From positions 77,549-141,548 of the forward strand of contig JASBYY010000001.1 of the NCBI GenBank assembly GCA_029983675.1: a stretch of 64,000 nt of DNA, given 5' to 3'. Positions 28,348 through 37,799 of the stretch are shown piece after piece. Both the position numbers and the translations under genes were made by a program. The number at the start of each line of letters is the position of its first letter. Positions within the stretch are counted from its first letter, which is position 1. The notes under the pieces are model-generated. The model worked only from the letters and a program-made list of their open reading frames with translations. It had not been told where the DNA came from and ran no database searches. The stretch is from Bacteroidales bacterium (GTDB taxonomy: Bacteria; Bacteroidota; Bacteroidia; Bacteroidales; F082).

Positions 28348-29370
28348 TTATTTTTCTTTTGTTTCATCCATGATGACATTGATTATCAGCGTGCCAACCA
28401 TGCCTAATGTTTGTTTGTCAATGGCACCGATATTGTCATTCAAGGTATGCCATTCGTTGGGGAATGAGTTGTTTACGCTATTAGGCTGAAGATCAATGAT
28501 GTCAATGGTCGGAATGCCGGCAATGGTGTTCATGGGGATATGGTCGTCGCTGATGGGGTTGCCTAATTCGTTGCTAAAATACGACTGGAAGCCCAATTCG
28601 TAGGCCTTGCGCCAAACCTTGTTGCTAACCCAGCTTGCATAACTTTGAGAGTAGTATTCCTTCATGAAATTCGGATTACTGCCCCCGACCATATCAAGCA
28701 AAATGCCGAAGTTGGCATGGTAACCCGCCTTGTGTGGGTTGCTTGACCAATACTGTGAACCCAAGGCCCAATAATTGTTTTCGTCATAATAGTTCATGGC
28801 TTGCGATTGTGGCGGACCATAATCCTCCAAATCGAACAGAATGATATCGATCCCAAGTTTTTCATTCAAAGGATGTTGTTTGAGAATGCGTGCGGTTTCC
28901 AACAACACACCCACGCCGCTGGCACCATCATTGGCACCGTCGATAGGATGTCCCCAATTGGATTCGTCGGCATCGTGGTCGGCAAAAGGCCTCGAATCCC
29001 AATGGGCGCAAAGGACAATGCGTTTGCTGGCGTCGGAATGGAATGAAGCGATGATGTTTTTGCCATTCATGGCATTCTTGTCGTATAACCGTGCTCGAAA
29101 AGTCTGAACCACTACGGTGTCGGCGTAAGAAGAAAGACGTTTTTCTAACCACAAGGCGCATTTATCATGTGCATCCGAACCGGGAACACGGGGACCGAAA
29201 TCGGTCTGGCAAGCCACAAAGTGAAATGCAGAGTCCGCATTAAAATCCGGAACAGCTTGATTTATGGTGTTTTGTGCGTTTTTCGGCTTGTCATTTTCCT
29301 TGTTATTGTTGCTTTCACATGCGGCCAATAGACCGATAGAAAGTATGATGAATAATACTCTTCTTGTCAT
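28348..29370 (-). CDS. M28-family lipoprotein, probable glutaminyl cyclase
   Basis: A 340-residue lipoprotein (lipobox LLAAC, Cys 18). The zinc-hydrolase core is clear: LCAHWDSRPFAD (zinc ligand Asp), DGANDGASGVGVLLE, IDIILFDLEDYG and DDHIPM (late His). The pattern and length agree with bacterial glutaminyl-peptide cyclotransferases of Bacteroidales such as Porphyromonas QC, which convert N-terminal Gln of exported proteins to pyroglutamate; an aminopeptidase is the alternative. A -7-like TACTTTTG is the complement of 29391-29398. Confidence 0.82.
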   Translation of the reverse strand: MTRRVLFIILSIGLLAACESNNNKENDKPKNAQNTINQAVPDFNADSAFHFVACQTDFGPRVPGSDAHDKCALWLEKRLSSYADTVVVQTFRARLYDKNAMNGKNIIASFHSDASKRIVLCAHWDSRPFADHDADESNWGHPIDGANDGASGVGVLLETARILKQHPLNEKLGIDIILFDLEDYGPPQSQAMNYYDENNYWALGSQYWSSNPHKAGYHANFGILLDMVGGSNPNFMKEYYSQSYASWVSNKVWRKAYELGFQSYFSNELGNPISDDHIPMNTIAGIPTIDIIDLQPNSVNNSFPNEWHTLNDNIGAIDKQTLGMVGTLIINVIMDETKEK

Positions 29371-29522
29371 CTTTAATTGCGTTAGTGCTGCAAAAGTAAT
29401 GTTTTTTGGCGACCTGTTGTTGAGGATAGCGGATATAGGATCCCGGAAAAAGCTGCATGGGAGACTGAATGCAGAATAGCGAAATCTTTATTCGTGTGTT
29501 TATGACGGTGATATCCAATCCA

Positions 29523-30230
29523 TTATTTTCTTTTAAACCGATATACCACTGTAAGATCTTTGCGGTTGGGTTCGGGAACGTCCCAGTACGGTTTCCCGTT
29601 ATCGTCAAGGTCGTCGTTTTCCATTTCGTCTTCATCGTCGGGTTCTTGCTCGCGTTGAGGACCTTGTTTGCGGAAATAGAAAGCAAGAACAAGTCCCACC
29701 AAAGCCCCACTCAGATGGCCTTCCCATGAGATGTGTTGGGGTATCATTAGGGAAGGGATTAGCCCCTAGACAAAACTGCCGTACAAAAATATCATGATTA
29801 AAGATAGGGCGATAAGTTTGACATTATGGCGAATGAACCCGCTGAAAATCAGGAAGAAGTTTAATCCGTAAATCAAAGCGCTGGCACCGATATGGGTGCC
29901 GTTTTCGGCAATGAGCCATGTGAGGACACCCGTTGACAAGTAGGTGATAAACAGTATCTTACTTGCAATTTGACGATAAAAGTAGTAAAGTGCTGTGCAT
30001 AATATGACAACGGGCGCGCTATTGCTGAGTAGATGCTCCCAGTTTCCGTGCAGAAACGGCATGGTCAGAATGCCAATAAGCCCTTTTGCAGTATGTGGGG
30101 TGACACCCCATCCGCCAAAATCAAGATGAAAGACCTTTTCGGTCAGCATTACTATCCACATGGTGACAAGGATACATGCTGGAATGACCAAACTGCTGAC
30201 GAGCTGTTTTTGCTCTTGTTTATCTTCCAT
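29523..30230 (-). pseudogene. rhomboid family protease with in-frame amber stop
   Basis: Read through, the frame gives about 235 codons of an intramembrane serine protease: several membrane helices, an N-terminal HGNWEHLLSN segment, the catalytic serine motif GASALIYG and the catalytic His in the last helix (WEGHLSGALVGLVLAF), then an acidic tail. A TAG at 29766-29768 splits serine from histidine. The context (GSFV-stop-GLIPS) suggests TGG changed to TAG. Translation would stop after the Ser helix, so the product should be inactive unless the codon is suppressed. Start 30230 is chosen because the -7 box covers the upstream ATGs. Confidence 0.8.
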
Positions 30231-30239
30231 CGGTTTCTG

Positions 30240-30288
30240 TTGAATTTCCATTCGCAAAGGTAGCTATTATTTGCGAATGGAAATTCAA
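30240..30288. promoter_or_regulatory. perfect 19-bp inverted repeat around the rhomboid promoter
   Basis: TTGAATTTCCATTCGCAAA at 30240-30258 is perfectly repeated in inverse at 30270-30288 with an 11-nt spacer. The minus-strand -7 box TACCTTTG (complement of 30255-30262) lies partly within one arm. No T run follows, so it is more likely an operator or cruciform than a terminator. Confidence 0.7.
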
Positions 30289-30345
30289 AACAGGAAAGTT
30301 GGCATGATCATCTTGGAAAACGAAAAGCGATAGGCTTTTGACCGT

Positions 30346-33300
30346 CTATTCGATGATGATTTTCTTGGATATCTTTTGGTTGTCGTTGCTCAATGTTACA
30401 ATAAACAAGCCTGTCGGAAGATGATGCGGAATGTACACATTGCTATTGTTGCCGATGTTGTAGGTGAATACAATTTGACCTAATAAATTGTAAATCACCA
30501 TATTGAAGTTTTTATCACTTGAATTGACAACTTGAAATTCTTTTCTCTTGCTACGTATGACAACCTGTTCGCATTTTTGATCATCAACACCTTGGCCGAT
30601 TAGGTTGACGACGATTACTGCATTGGTGCCGCCATTCGGATTAACTGTGGTGCCGCTTCCCCATGATCCGTCGGATGATGTGTAAGTATCGGCTATTTCG
30701 CCATTGGAAAGATTACGCACTTCGATACGACGGATGCCGTTGGCATTGACGTTGGGGATGATGGCGCCCCAGCTTCCGTTGTTGCCGGCCACTTCGTTGC
30801 GGTAGAATGCAGCATATTGGCTGATGTTGGCAAAATCGATGCCTGTGGTTTCAATGCTGGTGCCATAAAAGGGTCGTCCCTCTCCTTCGGTGTTGTCATA
30901 AAGGAACACAAAGTCTTTTGGCGAATTGTCCGATACGCCTCTGAGAGCGGTGCCTTGATAGGCCTCTTGATCTTCGCCGAAATTGATGACGGTGGCATAA
31001 TCGTCGGTCGAGAGAAAATGCTGTGCAGTATTGCCTTCTTCGCCGTCGTTGAGACGGATACGCATATAGATATGATTGCCGGGCGTAAAGCGGGTGTTGC
31101 CGGTGCTTTCGCTGATGAACCAGCCGGCGTGGCTTCCGTCATAGTCCGTGGTGAAAACACCATAATTGCCTTCATTTTCGAGGTTTGGATTGGTTGTGCG
31201 GTAAAAATTGTCGCCATCGACAAAAATAACATTGCCGACACCGCTTGCAGTGGCACCATCGTTGCTGTCTACCATCTGGTTGATGTAACGGTAGGTTGTG
31301 TTGGGTCGTAAATTGCTCAAGGTCAATCGGAAGGCATAAGGGATGCGTTTGTTGTTCGTGCCATTGTTGCCCTGAATGTAAAGTGGAATGATGGCTTGGG
31401 CAATATGTGGATTTTCGTCGGGGAACACTTCGCCTGTAAGCGTTACGGTGCAATTGCCACCGCCTCCCTCATGTATAATGCCGCCATGGTGGATGCCGCC
31501 GCCAAGTCCACTTTTCATACGGGCAAGAATATCAATCGGTTGTCCGGTGATAATGCCGTCGGCAAAGGGTATTTCCAATGTGTTGCCGTATGTGGATCCG
31601 TTAAGTGAGATTTCAAAGTCTGCGTCTGCATGTATTGAAATCTGTCCACTACCTGTCAGGTTTGTAGCATACAATTGGTACGTTTGCGCTTCAGAAGGCC
31701 CTTGCCCTTCTATGTAGTCAAGGTCTGAGATAGAGTTGGGTGTTGCGGTGATAGCCGTGACCGCTTCGCTTTGCATAAAGAGGTCAATAAAAAAGTTGTA
31801 GTTGGAAGCGTTCAGGTTGCTCATCGCATAAGCACCGAAACGATGGTCGTTGTTCATGGCGAAGCCGCGGCTGAAAGCTGCATTAATGATGTTGAACGCT
31901 GTGTGATTGGGAATCATGGCGTTGCCATTGGAAGTGCCGACCTCGATGTTCCAAATGCAATTGCTCGAACCATTGGCAAAATCAGTGCCGCTGCCGCTAT
32001 AGCCGATGGTGTCGCCGGTAGCATTGGTGAAGTAAAAAGCATCACCGGTGGTATGGACGTCCCAATAATAGTCTTCTGCTTGAAGTGCAATGCCATCAGG
32101 AAGCAGTTCGTCTCCGGCAAGGGTAGAGCTGTAGCAAAGTGTGCCTTCAGGTTTGCCTGATGCTTTTGCCTTCATGACGGCATAAGCAGAAATATTGCTG
32201 GTGTCGCATCGAGCGGCAAAAATCATACGGCAGCTGTCAGTTAGCTGCGCCAAAGAAGAAATGCGTCGCCAAGTGTCGGCAGATGGTGTTTCTACGACTT
32301 CCCCGTTGCAAACAACGCTGATGCTGTCGGTTTCATCGGTGATAATCATGATGGCTTCGTCGTGATACTGTCCGATGCCAAGTCCTGATTTCAAACGCAC
32401 GTAAATCGGGGTTGGTTCAAGGGTGCCACCAATGGCCTGCAAGGTGATGGGCGATTGTGCCGAAAAACCACTTCCTGATACTGATGAAATCTCATAATGA
32501 ATTGTACCTGTGATGCTAACATTGCTGGTTAGATGACTCCCCGATAGGGTGAACAATTGTGTTTCGGAGGGGCCTTGTCCGACAATATAGTTGAATCCCG
32601 ATAAATCAGTGGGGTTTGCCGATAGGGTGGGGCTGGCTTCTTGGGAGATGAGCATGCAATCGTCAAGCCCCCAAGCGGAGGCGTTGTTGGCAGTACAAGT
32701 GTATTTGAATCCGATGTGGCAGCTGGAGCCTTGAAAATCACTCAAATTGATGTCGCCCGATTCCACCCAGTTCCAACCGCCGGAAGATACCGTCGCATTG
32801 AGGGGTGTCCATGTCGCGTTGGCAGGGGATGATCCGTCGTAATTATCCGAAAGGAATACTTTCAGGTTGGTGCCGGTGTGACTTTTGGCACTTCTGAATC
32901 GGAGTGTCGGATTGATGCAAGCATTCAAATCAAAAGCAGGAGAGATGCACCAGTCTTCATTTTCTCCTGCATTCGCACCATAAATATAAGCGTAGTGATT
33001 TTCAGCATTGATAATTTCCCATTCGGCATCGCCCGCCACATTGACAAAAGTCCAGCCGTTCATGTCATTTTCCCAGTCTTGATTGAAAATGACAAAGTGT
33101 CCTTCTACGATGGTGTAGTTCGCCGTTGCAATCGCGCTATTTTGCCATTCGGGTTTGCATGCAATGGCTTTTAACGTGGTGTTTGTGTCGATGGTGATAG
33201 GATGGTCGTAGGTGGGACTCGCAGGGGTGGGGTTTTCACCATCGAGTGTATAGTGAATGGTTGATCCGGCAGTGCTGCATGTAATACTGACGGTTTGTGC

Positions 33301-35604
33301 TTCGTAATAAACGCCTCCGTCGGGGTGGAAGATAGGTGTGGCAACGGTGGGCGTTGTGTTCGATTCGTGTTTTACAAAAAAGTCAATGAAAAAGTTGTAG
33401 CCTGAAGCTGTCATGTTGCTTGTAGCGAAAGGACCGCAGCTAAGGTTGTTGTTGAGGGCGAAAGCTCGGTTGTCGGTGCTGGCGTTTGTAATGCTAAAGG
33501 CGGCATATTCGGGAACCATCGAAGTGCTGCTCGAAACACCCGGGGCGATATTCCATGTCGTTTGATCTCCGTTCATCATGAAGTTGGCTCCGCTGTTATA
33601 ACCGATGTTTGCACCGTCAGCGTTGGTGAATGTGAAGTCGCCTCCATTTTTGTCAAGTGTCCACACATATTGATTTTCATTGTTTGTGATGCTGTCGGGA
33701 AGTATCTCGGCATCATGCAGGAACAGACTTGTGAAAGGTGTTCCAATCAGTTTTCCGCTTGTGAGGGTATTGCTTAGGGCGCAGTATTGCGTTGAGTCAT
33801 CATTGAATCGTGTGGCAAGAATGATTTGGCTTCCCGGTTTCAAGGCATTCAGACGGGTAACCCTGACATATTGCCCCTCATAAGCACTTCCATCGGTGAC
33901 GGTGCCAGACAGGGCTACATATACGGTATCGGCATCGGGAGAGGCAACGGTCAGGTTTTCCTGATAGTTTCCTATCGGCAGACCGCCTTTCAATCTGGCA
34001 TATATCCTGATACTGCCGAAATTACCCGATGTGGGAGGAATGACAATGGCAGGGTTTTCCGGACTGAAAAGCTCGCCTCCAAAGGTTGACACCTCGAAAT
34101 GTTCCGATGGGAAAATGCTCACGGAGCCATTTAAGTGACTGCCTGACAAATAAAAATGGACAACATCCGACGGCCCGTGATGCTCGTAATAATCAAGTCC
34201 TGCAATAGAATTTGGTGCGACAGAGAGTTTTGGAACATGAATGAAATTGATGTCGTTGGCACTATTGACGAGCATTTGGGGCTTGTTGTTGCAGCTGATG
34301 ACCCCTGTTACTGTGACTTCGTCTCCTGCCTCCAAGCCTTCGACTTGCGGAATGCGAAAGATGTCTAAACTGTCAAGGTCTTGTACAATTGCCGTAACAC
34401 CATTCGTATTAATAAAACCAATGGTAGCGTGTTCGATTTTTACACGAGAGGCTTGCAGTTGATTGTTAAGGGAATAATCATTATTGATTTCGGCAATGCT
34501 TTTTACGGCAATGGGAAGTGGGTGCTCGTGAGCAATGATGAGCAGGGCATTTGCCGAAGACCCGTCGATACCGTTCAATGTCACCAAGCCGTTTTCCACT
34601 TGTTTTGTACCAAGGCTTCTCACCTTGTCGCCAATGGCAAGCGTGTCGGGAATGGTACTCGCGTTGGTGCGCAGCACGATGGCGGCGCTGCTGTCTTGTA
34701 CATAGATATCGTCATTGTCGATGAAAGTCACGATGCCTTCCACATGGGCGGTTTCGCCAATATTTAACGCCCTTACCTCGGCAATGGATTGTAGTTCGGG
34801 AATGGTGAACAAAGCCGTGGCGATTTCGCTGTTGTCGTGACCATCGGCTGTCGCCACGGCTCTTAGGGTGGTAGTGGCAGTCACCGTGAGGGGGGTGCTG
34901 TAAATGTTGCCCGATGTCGTGGGCATGCTGCCGTCCACAGTATAGTAAATTGTCGCATCTGGTGTCGTGCAACTGATGGTAAACGTTTGCGGAAGCAGGA
35001 AACAGCCTCCGTTAGGGGTGAAAGTGGGGGTCGCAACAACATTCTGATTGGAGTGGTTTTTCTTGTAGAAACTGACCCTTTGTTGGGCAATGGCTGTCGT
35101 TGTGCTCTTGTAGGCACGCCAGCTCGGTGTCCCATTGGTTGGAGAATAAACACCTAACCAGCGGTCGTCTTGGCCATCGTTGGCTTTCAAGTAGTTGCCG
35201 TCAATTTCCCAAACGTGTCCGTTGTTAGTGTTAATGCCAATGCGCACCCCGTCATTCGCTTTAATCGTATAAAGCCATTTTGCGGTTGTCCCCGCGGGAT
35301 AAAGTTTGCCATTTGCAATGTCAATGTTCCAAATGAGCTGCTGATCGGTATAGTCGTCTCCAATTTGAAGCATAGCGCCATCGAAAGCCATGGCAACGGC
35401 GACGGGCGTAGTGGTGCCGCCATCGTTAGGAAGTGCGTAGGTGCTTGTGTCTATTCCGTTTTGCAGGGTCATGGCAATGATGACATCATCGGAGGGAGTT
35501 ATATCGTTCCAAGTTGTTGTTTCCCAACTGTTTTGAGCCAAACAATGGGAAGCCACCATGAAATGCAGCAGAATAATTGTGAGAAAGGTGTAATATTTAT
35601 TCAT
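30346..35604 (-). CDS. giant multidomain T9SS cargo protein
   Basis: About 1752 residues. Signal peptide 1-24 (SHCLAQ). Chitobiase-like CHB_HEX_C repeats at about 190-268 (ATPTFTPNGG, IYYTVDGSMPTTSG) and again near 765-845. An OB-like segment (AHVEGIVTFIDNDDIYVQDS) follows the first. A choice-of-anchor-J-like jelly roll begins near 850 (NQDWENDMNGWTFVN). Several repeated SIxDLDYIEGQGPSE-type modules and lamin-tail-like regions follow. The final ~75 residues are a type IX secretion sorting domain (LLGQIVFTYNIG, PTGLFIVTLS, KISKKIIIE). Likely surface-attached or released; glycan adhesion is inferred. Start 35604 restores the signal peptide. Confidence 0.85.
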   Translation of the reverse strand: MNKYYTFLTIILLHFMVASHCLAQNSWETTTWNDITPSDDVIIAMTLQNGIDTSTYALPNDGGTTTPVAVAMAFDGAMLQIGDDYTDQQLIWNIDIANGKLYPAGTTAKWLYTIKANDGVRIGINTNNGHVWEIDGNYLKANDGQDDRWLGVYSPTNGTPSWRAYKSTTTAIAQQRVSFYKKNHSNQNVVATPTFTPNGGCFLLPQTFTISCTTPDATIYYTVDGSMPTTSGNIYSTPLTVTATTTLRAVATADGHDNSEIATALFTIPELQSIAEVRALNIGETAHVEGIVTFIDNDDIYVQDSSAAIVLRTNASTIPDTLAIGDKVRSLGTKQVENGLVTLNGIDGSSANALLIIAHEHPLPIAVKSIAEINNDYSLNNQLQASRVKIEHATIGFINTNGVTAIVQDLDSLDIFRIPQVEGLEAGDEVTVTGVISCNNKPQMLVNSANDINFIHVPKLSVAPNSIAGLDYYEHHGPSDVVHFYLSGSHLNGSVSIFPSEHFEVSTFGGELFSPENPAIVIPPTSGNFGSIRIYARLKGGLPIGNYQENLTVASPDADTVYVALSGTVTDGSAYEGQYVRVTRLNALKPGSQIILATRFNDDSTQYCALSNTLTSGKLIGTPFTSLFLHDAEILPDSITNNENQYVWTLDKNGGDFTFTNADGANIGYNSGANFMMNGDQTTWNIAPGVSSSTSMVPEYAAFSITNASTDNRAFALNNNLSCGPFATSNMTASGYNFFIDFFVKHESNTTPTVATPIFHPDGGVYYEAQTVSITCSTAGSTIHYTLDGENPTPASPTYDHPITIDTNTTLKAIACKPEWQNSAIATANYTIVEGHFVIFNQDWENDMNGWTFVNVAGDAEWEIINAENHYAYIYGANAGENEDWCISPAFDLNACINPTLRFRSAKSHTGTNLKVFLSDNYDGSSPANATWTPLNATVSSGGWNWVESGDINLSDFQGSSCHIGFKYTCTANNASAWGLDDCMLISQEASPTLSANPTDLSGFNYIVGQGPSETQLFTLSGSHLTSNVSITGTIHYEISSVSGSGFSAQSPITLQAIGGTLEPTPIYVRLKSGLGIGQYHDEAIMIITDETDSISVVCNGEVVETPSADTWRRISSLAQLTDSCRMIFAARCDTSNISAYAVMKAKASGKPEGTLCYSSTLAGDELLPDGIALQAEDYYWDVHTTGDAFYFTNATGDTIGYSGSGTDFANGSSNCIWNIEVGTSNGNAMIPNHTAFNIINAAFSRGFAMNNDHRFGAYAMSNLNASNYNFFIDLFMQSEAVTAITATPNSISDLDYIEGQGPSEAQTYQLYATNLTGSGQISIHADADFEISLNGSTYGNTLEIPFADGIITGQPIDILARMKSGLGGGIHHGGIIHEGGGGNCTVTLTGEVFPDENPHIAQAIIPLYIQGNNGTNNKRIPYAFRLTLSNLRPNTTYRYINQMVDSNDGATASGVGNVIFVDGDNFYRTTNPNLENEGNYGVFTTDYDGSHAGWFISESTGNTRFTPGNHIYMRIRLNDGEEGNTAQHFLSTDDYATVINFGEDQEAYQGTALRGVSDNSPKDFVFLYDNTEGEGRPFYGTSIETTGIDFANISQYAAFYRNEVAGNNGSWGAIIPNVNANGIRRIEVRNLSNGEIADTYTSSDGSWGSGTTVNPNGGTNAVIVVNLIGQGVDDQKCEQVVIRSKRKEFQVVNSSDKNFNMVIYNLLGQIVFTYNIGNNSNVYIPHHLPTGLFIVTLSNDNQKISKKIIIE

Positions 35605-35670
35605 AATCGTAGAGTTTGGAAGTGGAAGAACAATGTTTAGACATAGATGCAAGGCACCAGAAATTCACTT

Positions 35671-35702
35671 CAAAGATAGTAAAACAATGCCGGTTTTCCA
35701 AA
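35671..35702 (-). promoter_or_regulatory. promoter of the T9SS cargo gene
   Basis: On the minus strand: TTTG (complement of 35699-35702), 20 nt, TATCTTTG (complement of 35671-35678), with a leader of about 60 nt to the ATG at 35604. Confidence 0.6.
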
Positions 35703-35876
35703 TTTTAGCTGTGTTTTTTATGTTTGGATGTCAGGTTGGATATTGTAGATGTTTGAAAATGAGTATCAAAAGAAATGATATTCAGAGGATTCATCAATCA
35801 TCAAAAGATTGCCGTAAAAAGTAAAAGGTTTGGTTTGATTTTTGTATTTTTGCCAACAAAACCAATTGAATCACTA

Positions 35877-36140
35877 ATGAAAAGATTGTTTCAAAAAGTC
35901 TGGATTGCAATTCTGGCGGTGGTTACCGTGATTGTAGGCTCATGCTGTTCGCATAAAAACACAACAAGTAAGGCTGATTTGCAGCGTGAGCTTGATTCGG
36001 TCAACAAGATTATCAGGCAAAGGGAGAATTCTACCATCTACGGATCGCCTGAAGTGATGGAACGCTACGGGGAGGAAACCCGTCGCCTCCATTTGAAGGC
36101 CGACTCGTTGCAGAATGAAATCGACAAGTTGAACCAATAA
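35877..36140 (+). CDS. small lipoprotein of a radical SAM/lipoprotein pair
   Basis: An 87-residue predicted lipoprotein (lipobox VIVGSC followed by a second Cys). A short conserved-looking STIYGSPEVMERYG segment precedes a helical C-terminus (RLHLKADSLQNEIDKL). The next gene, a radical SAM/SPASM enzyme, begins on the last base of the stop (TAATG), so the two are translationally coupled. Small lipoproteins next to radical SAM enzymes occur throughout Bacteroidetes (rSAM/lipoprotein system) and the lipoprotein is the presumed substrate. A -7-like TATTTTTG at 35845-35852 favours the ATG at 35877 over the longer frame. Confidence 0.75.
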   Translation: MKRLFQKVWIAILAVVTVIVGSCCSHKNTTSKADLQRELDSVNKIIRQRENSTIYGSPEVMERYGEETRRLHLKADSLQNEIDKLNQ

Positions 36141-37237
36141 TGGGCGGCAGTCGGATTCCTTTGCACAAAAGGTTATCTCTTGAGTTGCATCATGCTGTCC
36201 TGAAGCAACGTGTCGATGAACACCGTTTGCATCAACTGTTCTGGGAGTGCACACTGCGTTGCAATCTGAATTGCCGGCATTGTGGCAGCGATTGTCGCAT
36301 GGTGTCGGAACAATCGGATATGCCCCTCCATGATTTTCTAAACGTTTTGGACGAAATCCGTTCACAAACCGATCCGTCTGATATCATGGTGATTACGACG
36401 GGTGGTGAGCCATTATTACGGAAAGACCTTTGCGAATGTGGAAGACAAATCACCTCGCGTGGCTTTGTGTGGGGGATGGTCAGTAATGGCATGTTACTCG
36501 ATGATAATAAACTGAAAGAATTGATTGACAGCGGATTAAAGTCCATTGCAATCAGTTTCGACGGTTTTGAAGCCGATCATAATTGGATGCGCGGACACCC
36601 TGAGAGTTATTGTCGGGCGGAAAACGCTATCAAGGCTTTGACAAAAACTTCGGGTCTGGTCTGGGATGTTATCAGCTGTGTCAATCAACGCACCATCCGA
36701 TACTTGCCGGACTTTCGCGACTATTTGATAAAGATTGGCGTGCCCAAGTGGCGGCTGTTTACGGTTTTCCCGTTCGGAAGGGCTGCCAATGAACCGGAAC
36801 TGAGACTTTCGGACCAGCAGTTTATTGAGATGATGGATTTTATCCGTCAGACCCGTCTCGAAAATAAAATTAATACCAGTTATGGCTGTGATGGCTTTCT
36901 GGGCATCTATGAGGGCGAAGTCCGCAACCGATATTTTGCGTGTAGCGCAGGAGTCAATGTCGCTTCCGTTTTGGCGGACGGCTCTGTTTCGGGATGTTTG
37001 AGCATCCGCAGCAACTATCATCAGGGCAATATCTATCGAGATTCGTTTTGGGATGTTTGGCAGAACCGTTTCAAACCCTATCGCAACCATAAATGGATGC
37101 GTACCGGCAAATGTGCGCGATGCAAGGTGTGGCGTTATTGTCAAGGTAACGGTATGCATCTCCGCGATGGAGAAGGAAAATTGCATTTGTGTCAGTATGA
37201 GATGATTACACGGGCATTAAATGCAAGATCGATTTGA
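36140..37237 (+). CDS. radical SAM/SPASM protein of the rSAM/lipoprotein system
   Basis: A 365-residue radical SAM enzyme. The 4Fe-4S/SAM motif is CNLNCRHC (about residues 41-48), preceded by WECTLR; TTGGEPLLR gives the SAM-contact GGE. The C-terminal SPASM-type region has Cys-rich elements YFACSAGVN, VSGCLSI and GKCARCKVWRYCQGN for auxiliary clusters. It is coupled to the preceding small lipoprotein, its probable substrate, and followed after 2 nt by aroK. The family is known by co-occurrence (I recall models for radical SAM with lipoprotein partner); the chemical modification is not known to me. Confidence 0.85.
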   Translation: MGGSRIPLHKRLSLELHHAVLKQRVDEHRLHQLFWECTLRCNLNCRHCGSDCRMVSEQSDMPLHDFLNVLDEIRSQTDPSDIMVITTGGEPLLRKDLCECGRQITSRGFVWGMVSNGMLLDDNKLKELIDSGLKSIAISFDGFEADHNWMRGHPESYCRAENAIKALTKTSGLVWDVISCVNQRTIRYLPDFRDYLIKIGVPKWRLFTVFPFGRAANEPELRLSDQQFIEMMDFIRQTRLENKINTSYGCDGFLGIYEGEVRNRYFACSAGVNVASVLADGSVSGCLSIRSNYHQGNIYRDSFWDVWQNRFKPYRNHKWMRTGKCARCKVWRYCQGNGMHLRDGEGKLHLCQYEMITRALNARSI

Positions 37238-37239
37238 CC

Positions 37240-37767
37240 ATGATAACACGCATCTACATTGTTGGCTACATGGGCGCAGGGAAAACGACCATTTCGCGGC
37301 GTTTGGCGAAAAGGCTTGGGTGGCGTTTCGCCGATATCGACCATCTTATTGAGGAAAAGACGCAGCTTTCTATCGACAGCTATTTCAAGAAGTATGGAGA
37401 AATGGCTTTTCGTAAGATAGAAACAGAGGTGTTGCAAACCACTGGAAATTTTGAAAACATCATCATATCTACCGGCGGCGGCACGCCTTGCTTCAATCAA
37501 AACATGGAGTGGATGAATGCGCATGGGTTCACAGTCTTTGTGCAAGTTAGTGCAGAAAGTGCCGCATCACGCCTCATGTCTTCAAAAAACCATCGTCCTT
37601 TGTTGGAAAATAAGAGCGGCGAGGAATTATTGGACTATGTCAAACAGCATTATGCCGCCCGTTTGCCCTATTATCAAAAGGCTCGGATGACTATTAAAGG
37701 CGAGAATCTGAATGTGGATGATTTGCTCATCATGATTCAGTTGTATGAGGAGGGCAACAAGGCATAG
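37240..37767 (+). CDS. aroK: shikimate kinase
   Basis: About 175 residues; phosphorylates shikimate at O3 in aromatic amino acid synthesis. Walker A is GYMGAGKTT near residue 8, substrate Asp in FADIDHLIEE, Arg in FRKIE, STGGGTP for shikimate binding, and the lid region SSKNHRPLL. The ATG at 37240 is used; a TTG two codons earlier is unlikely. It probably shares the transcript with the radical SAM gene. Confidence 0.92.
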   Translation: MITRIYIVGYMGAGKTTISRRLAKRLGWRFADIDHLIEEKTQLSIDSYFKKYGEMAFRKIETEVLQTTGNFENIIISTGGGTPCFNQNMEWMNAHGFTVFVQVSAESAASRLMSSKNHRPLLENKSGEELLDYVKQHYAARLPYYQKARMTIKGENLNVDDLLIMIQLYEEGNKA

Positions 37768-37799
37768 CCCACCGGCTTTTCGACCGTTTCAATCCGTAA

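Noticed and set aside
30240..30288. Invertible promoter
   Set aside because: The spacer between the arms is only 11 nt, too short for the site-specific inversion seen at Bacteroidales phase-variable promoters.
30817..31311. Plus-strand frame of 164 codons inside the T9SS cargo gene
   Set aside because: Shadow of the minus-strand gene, without features of a real protein.
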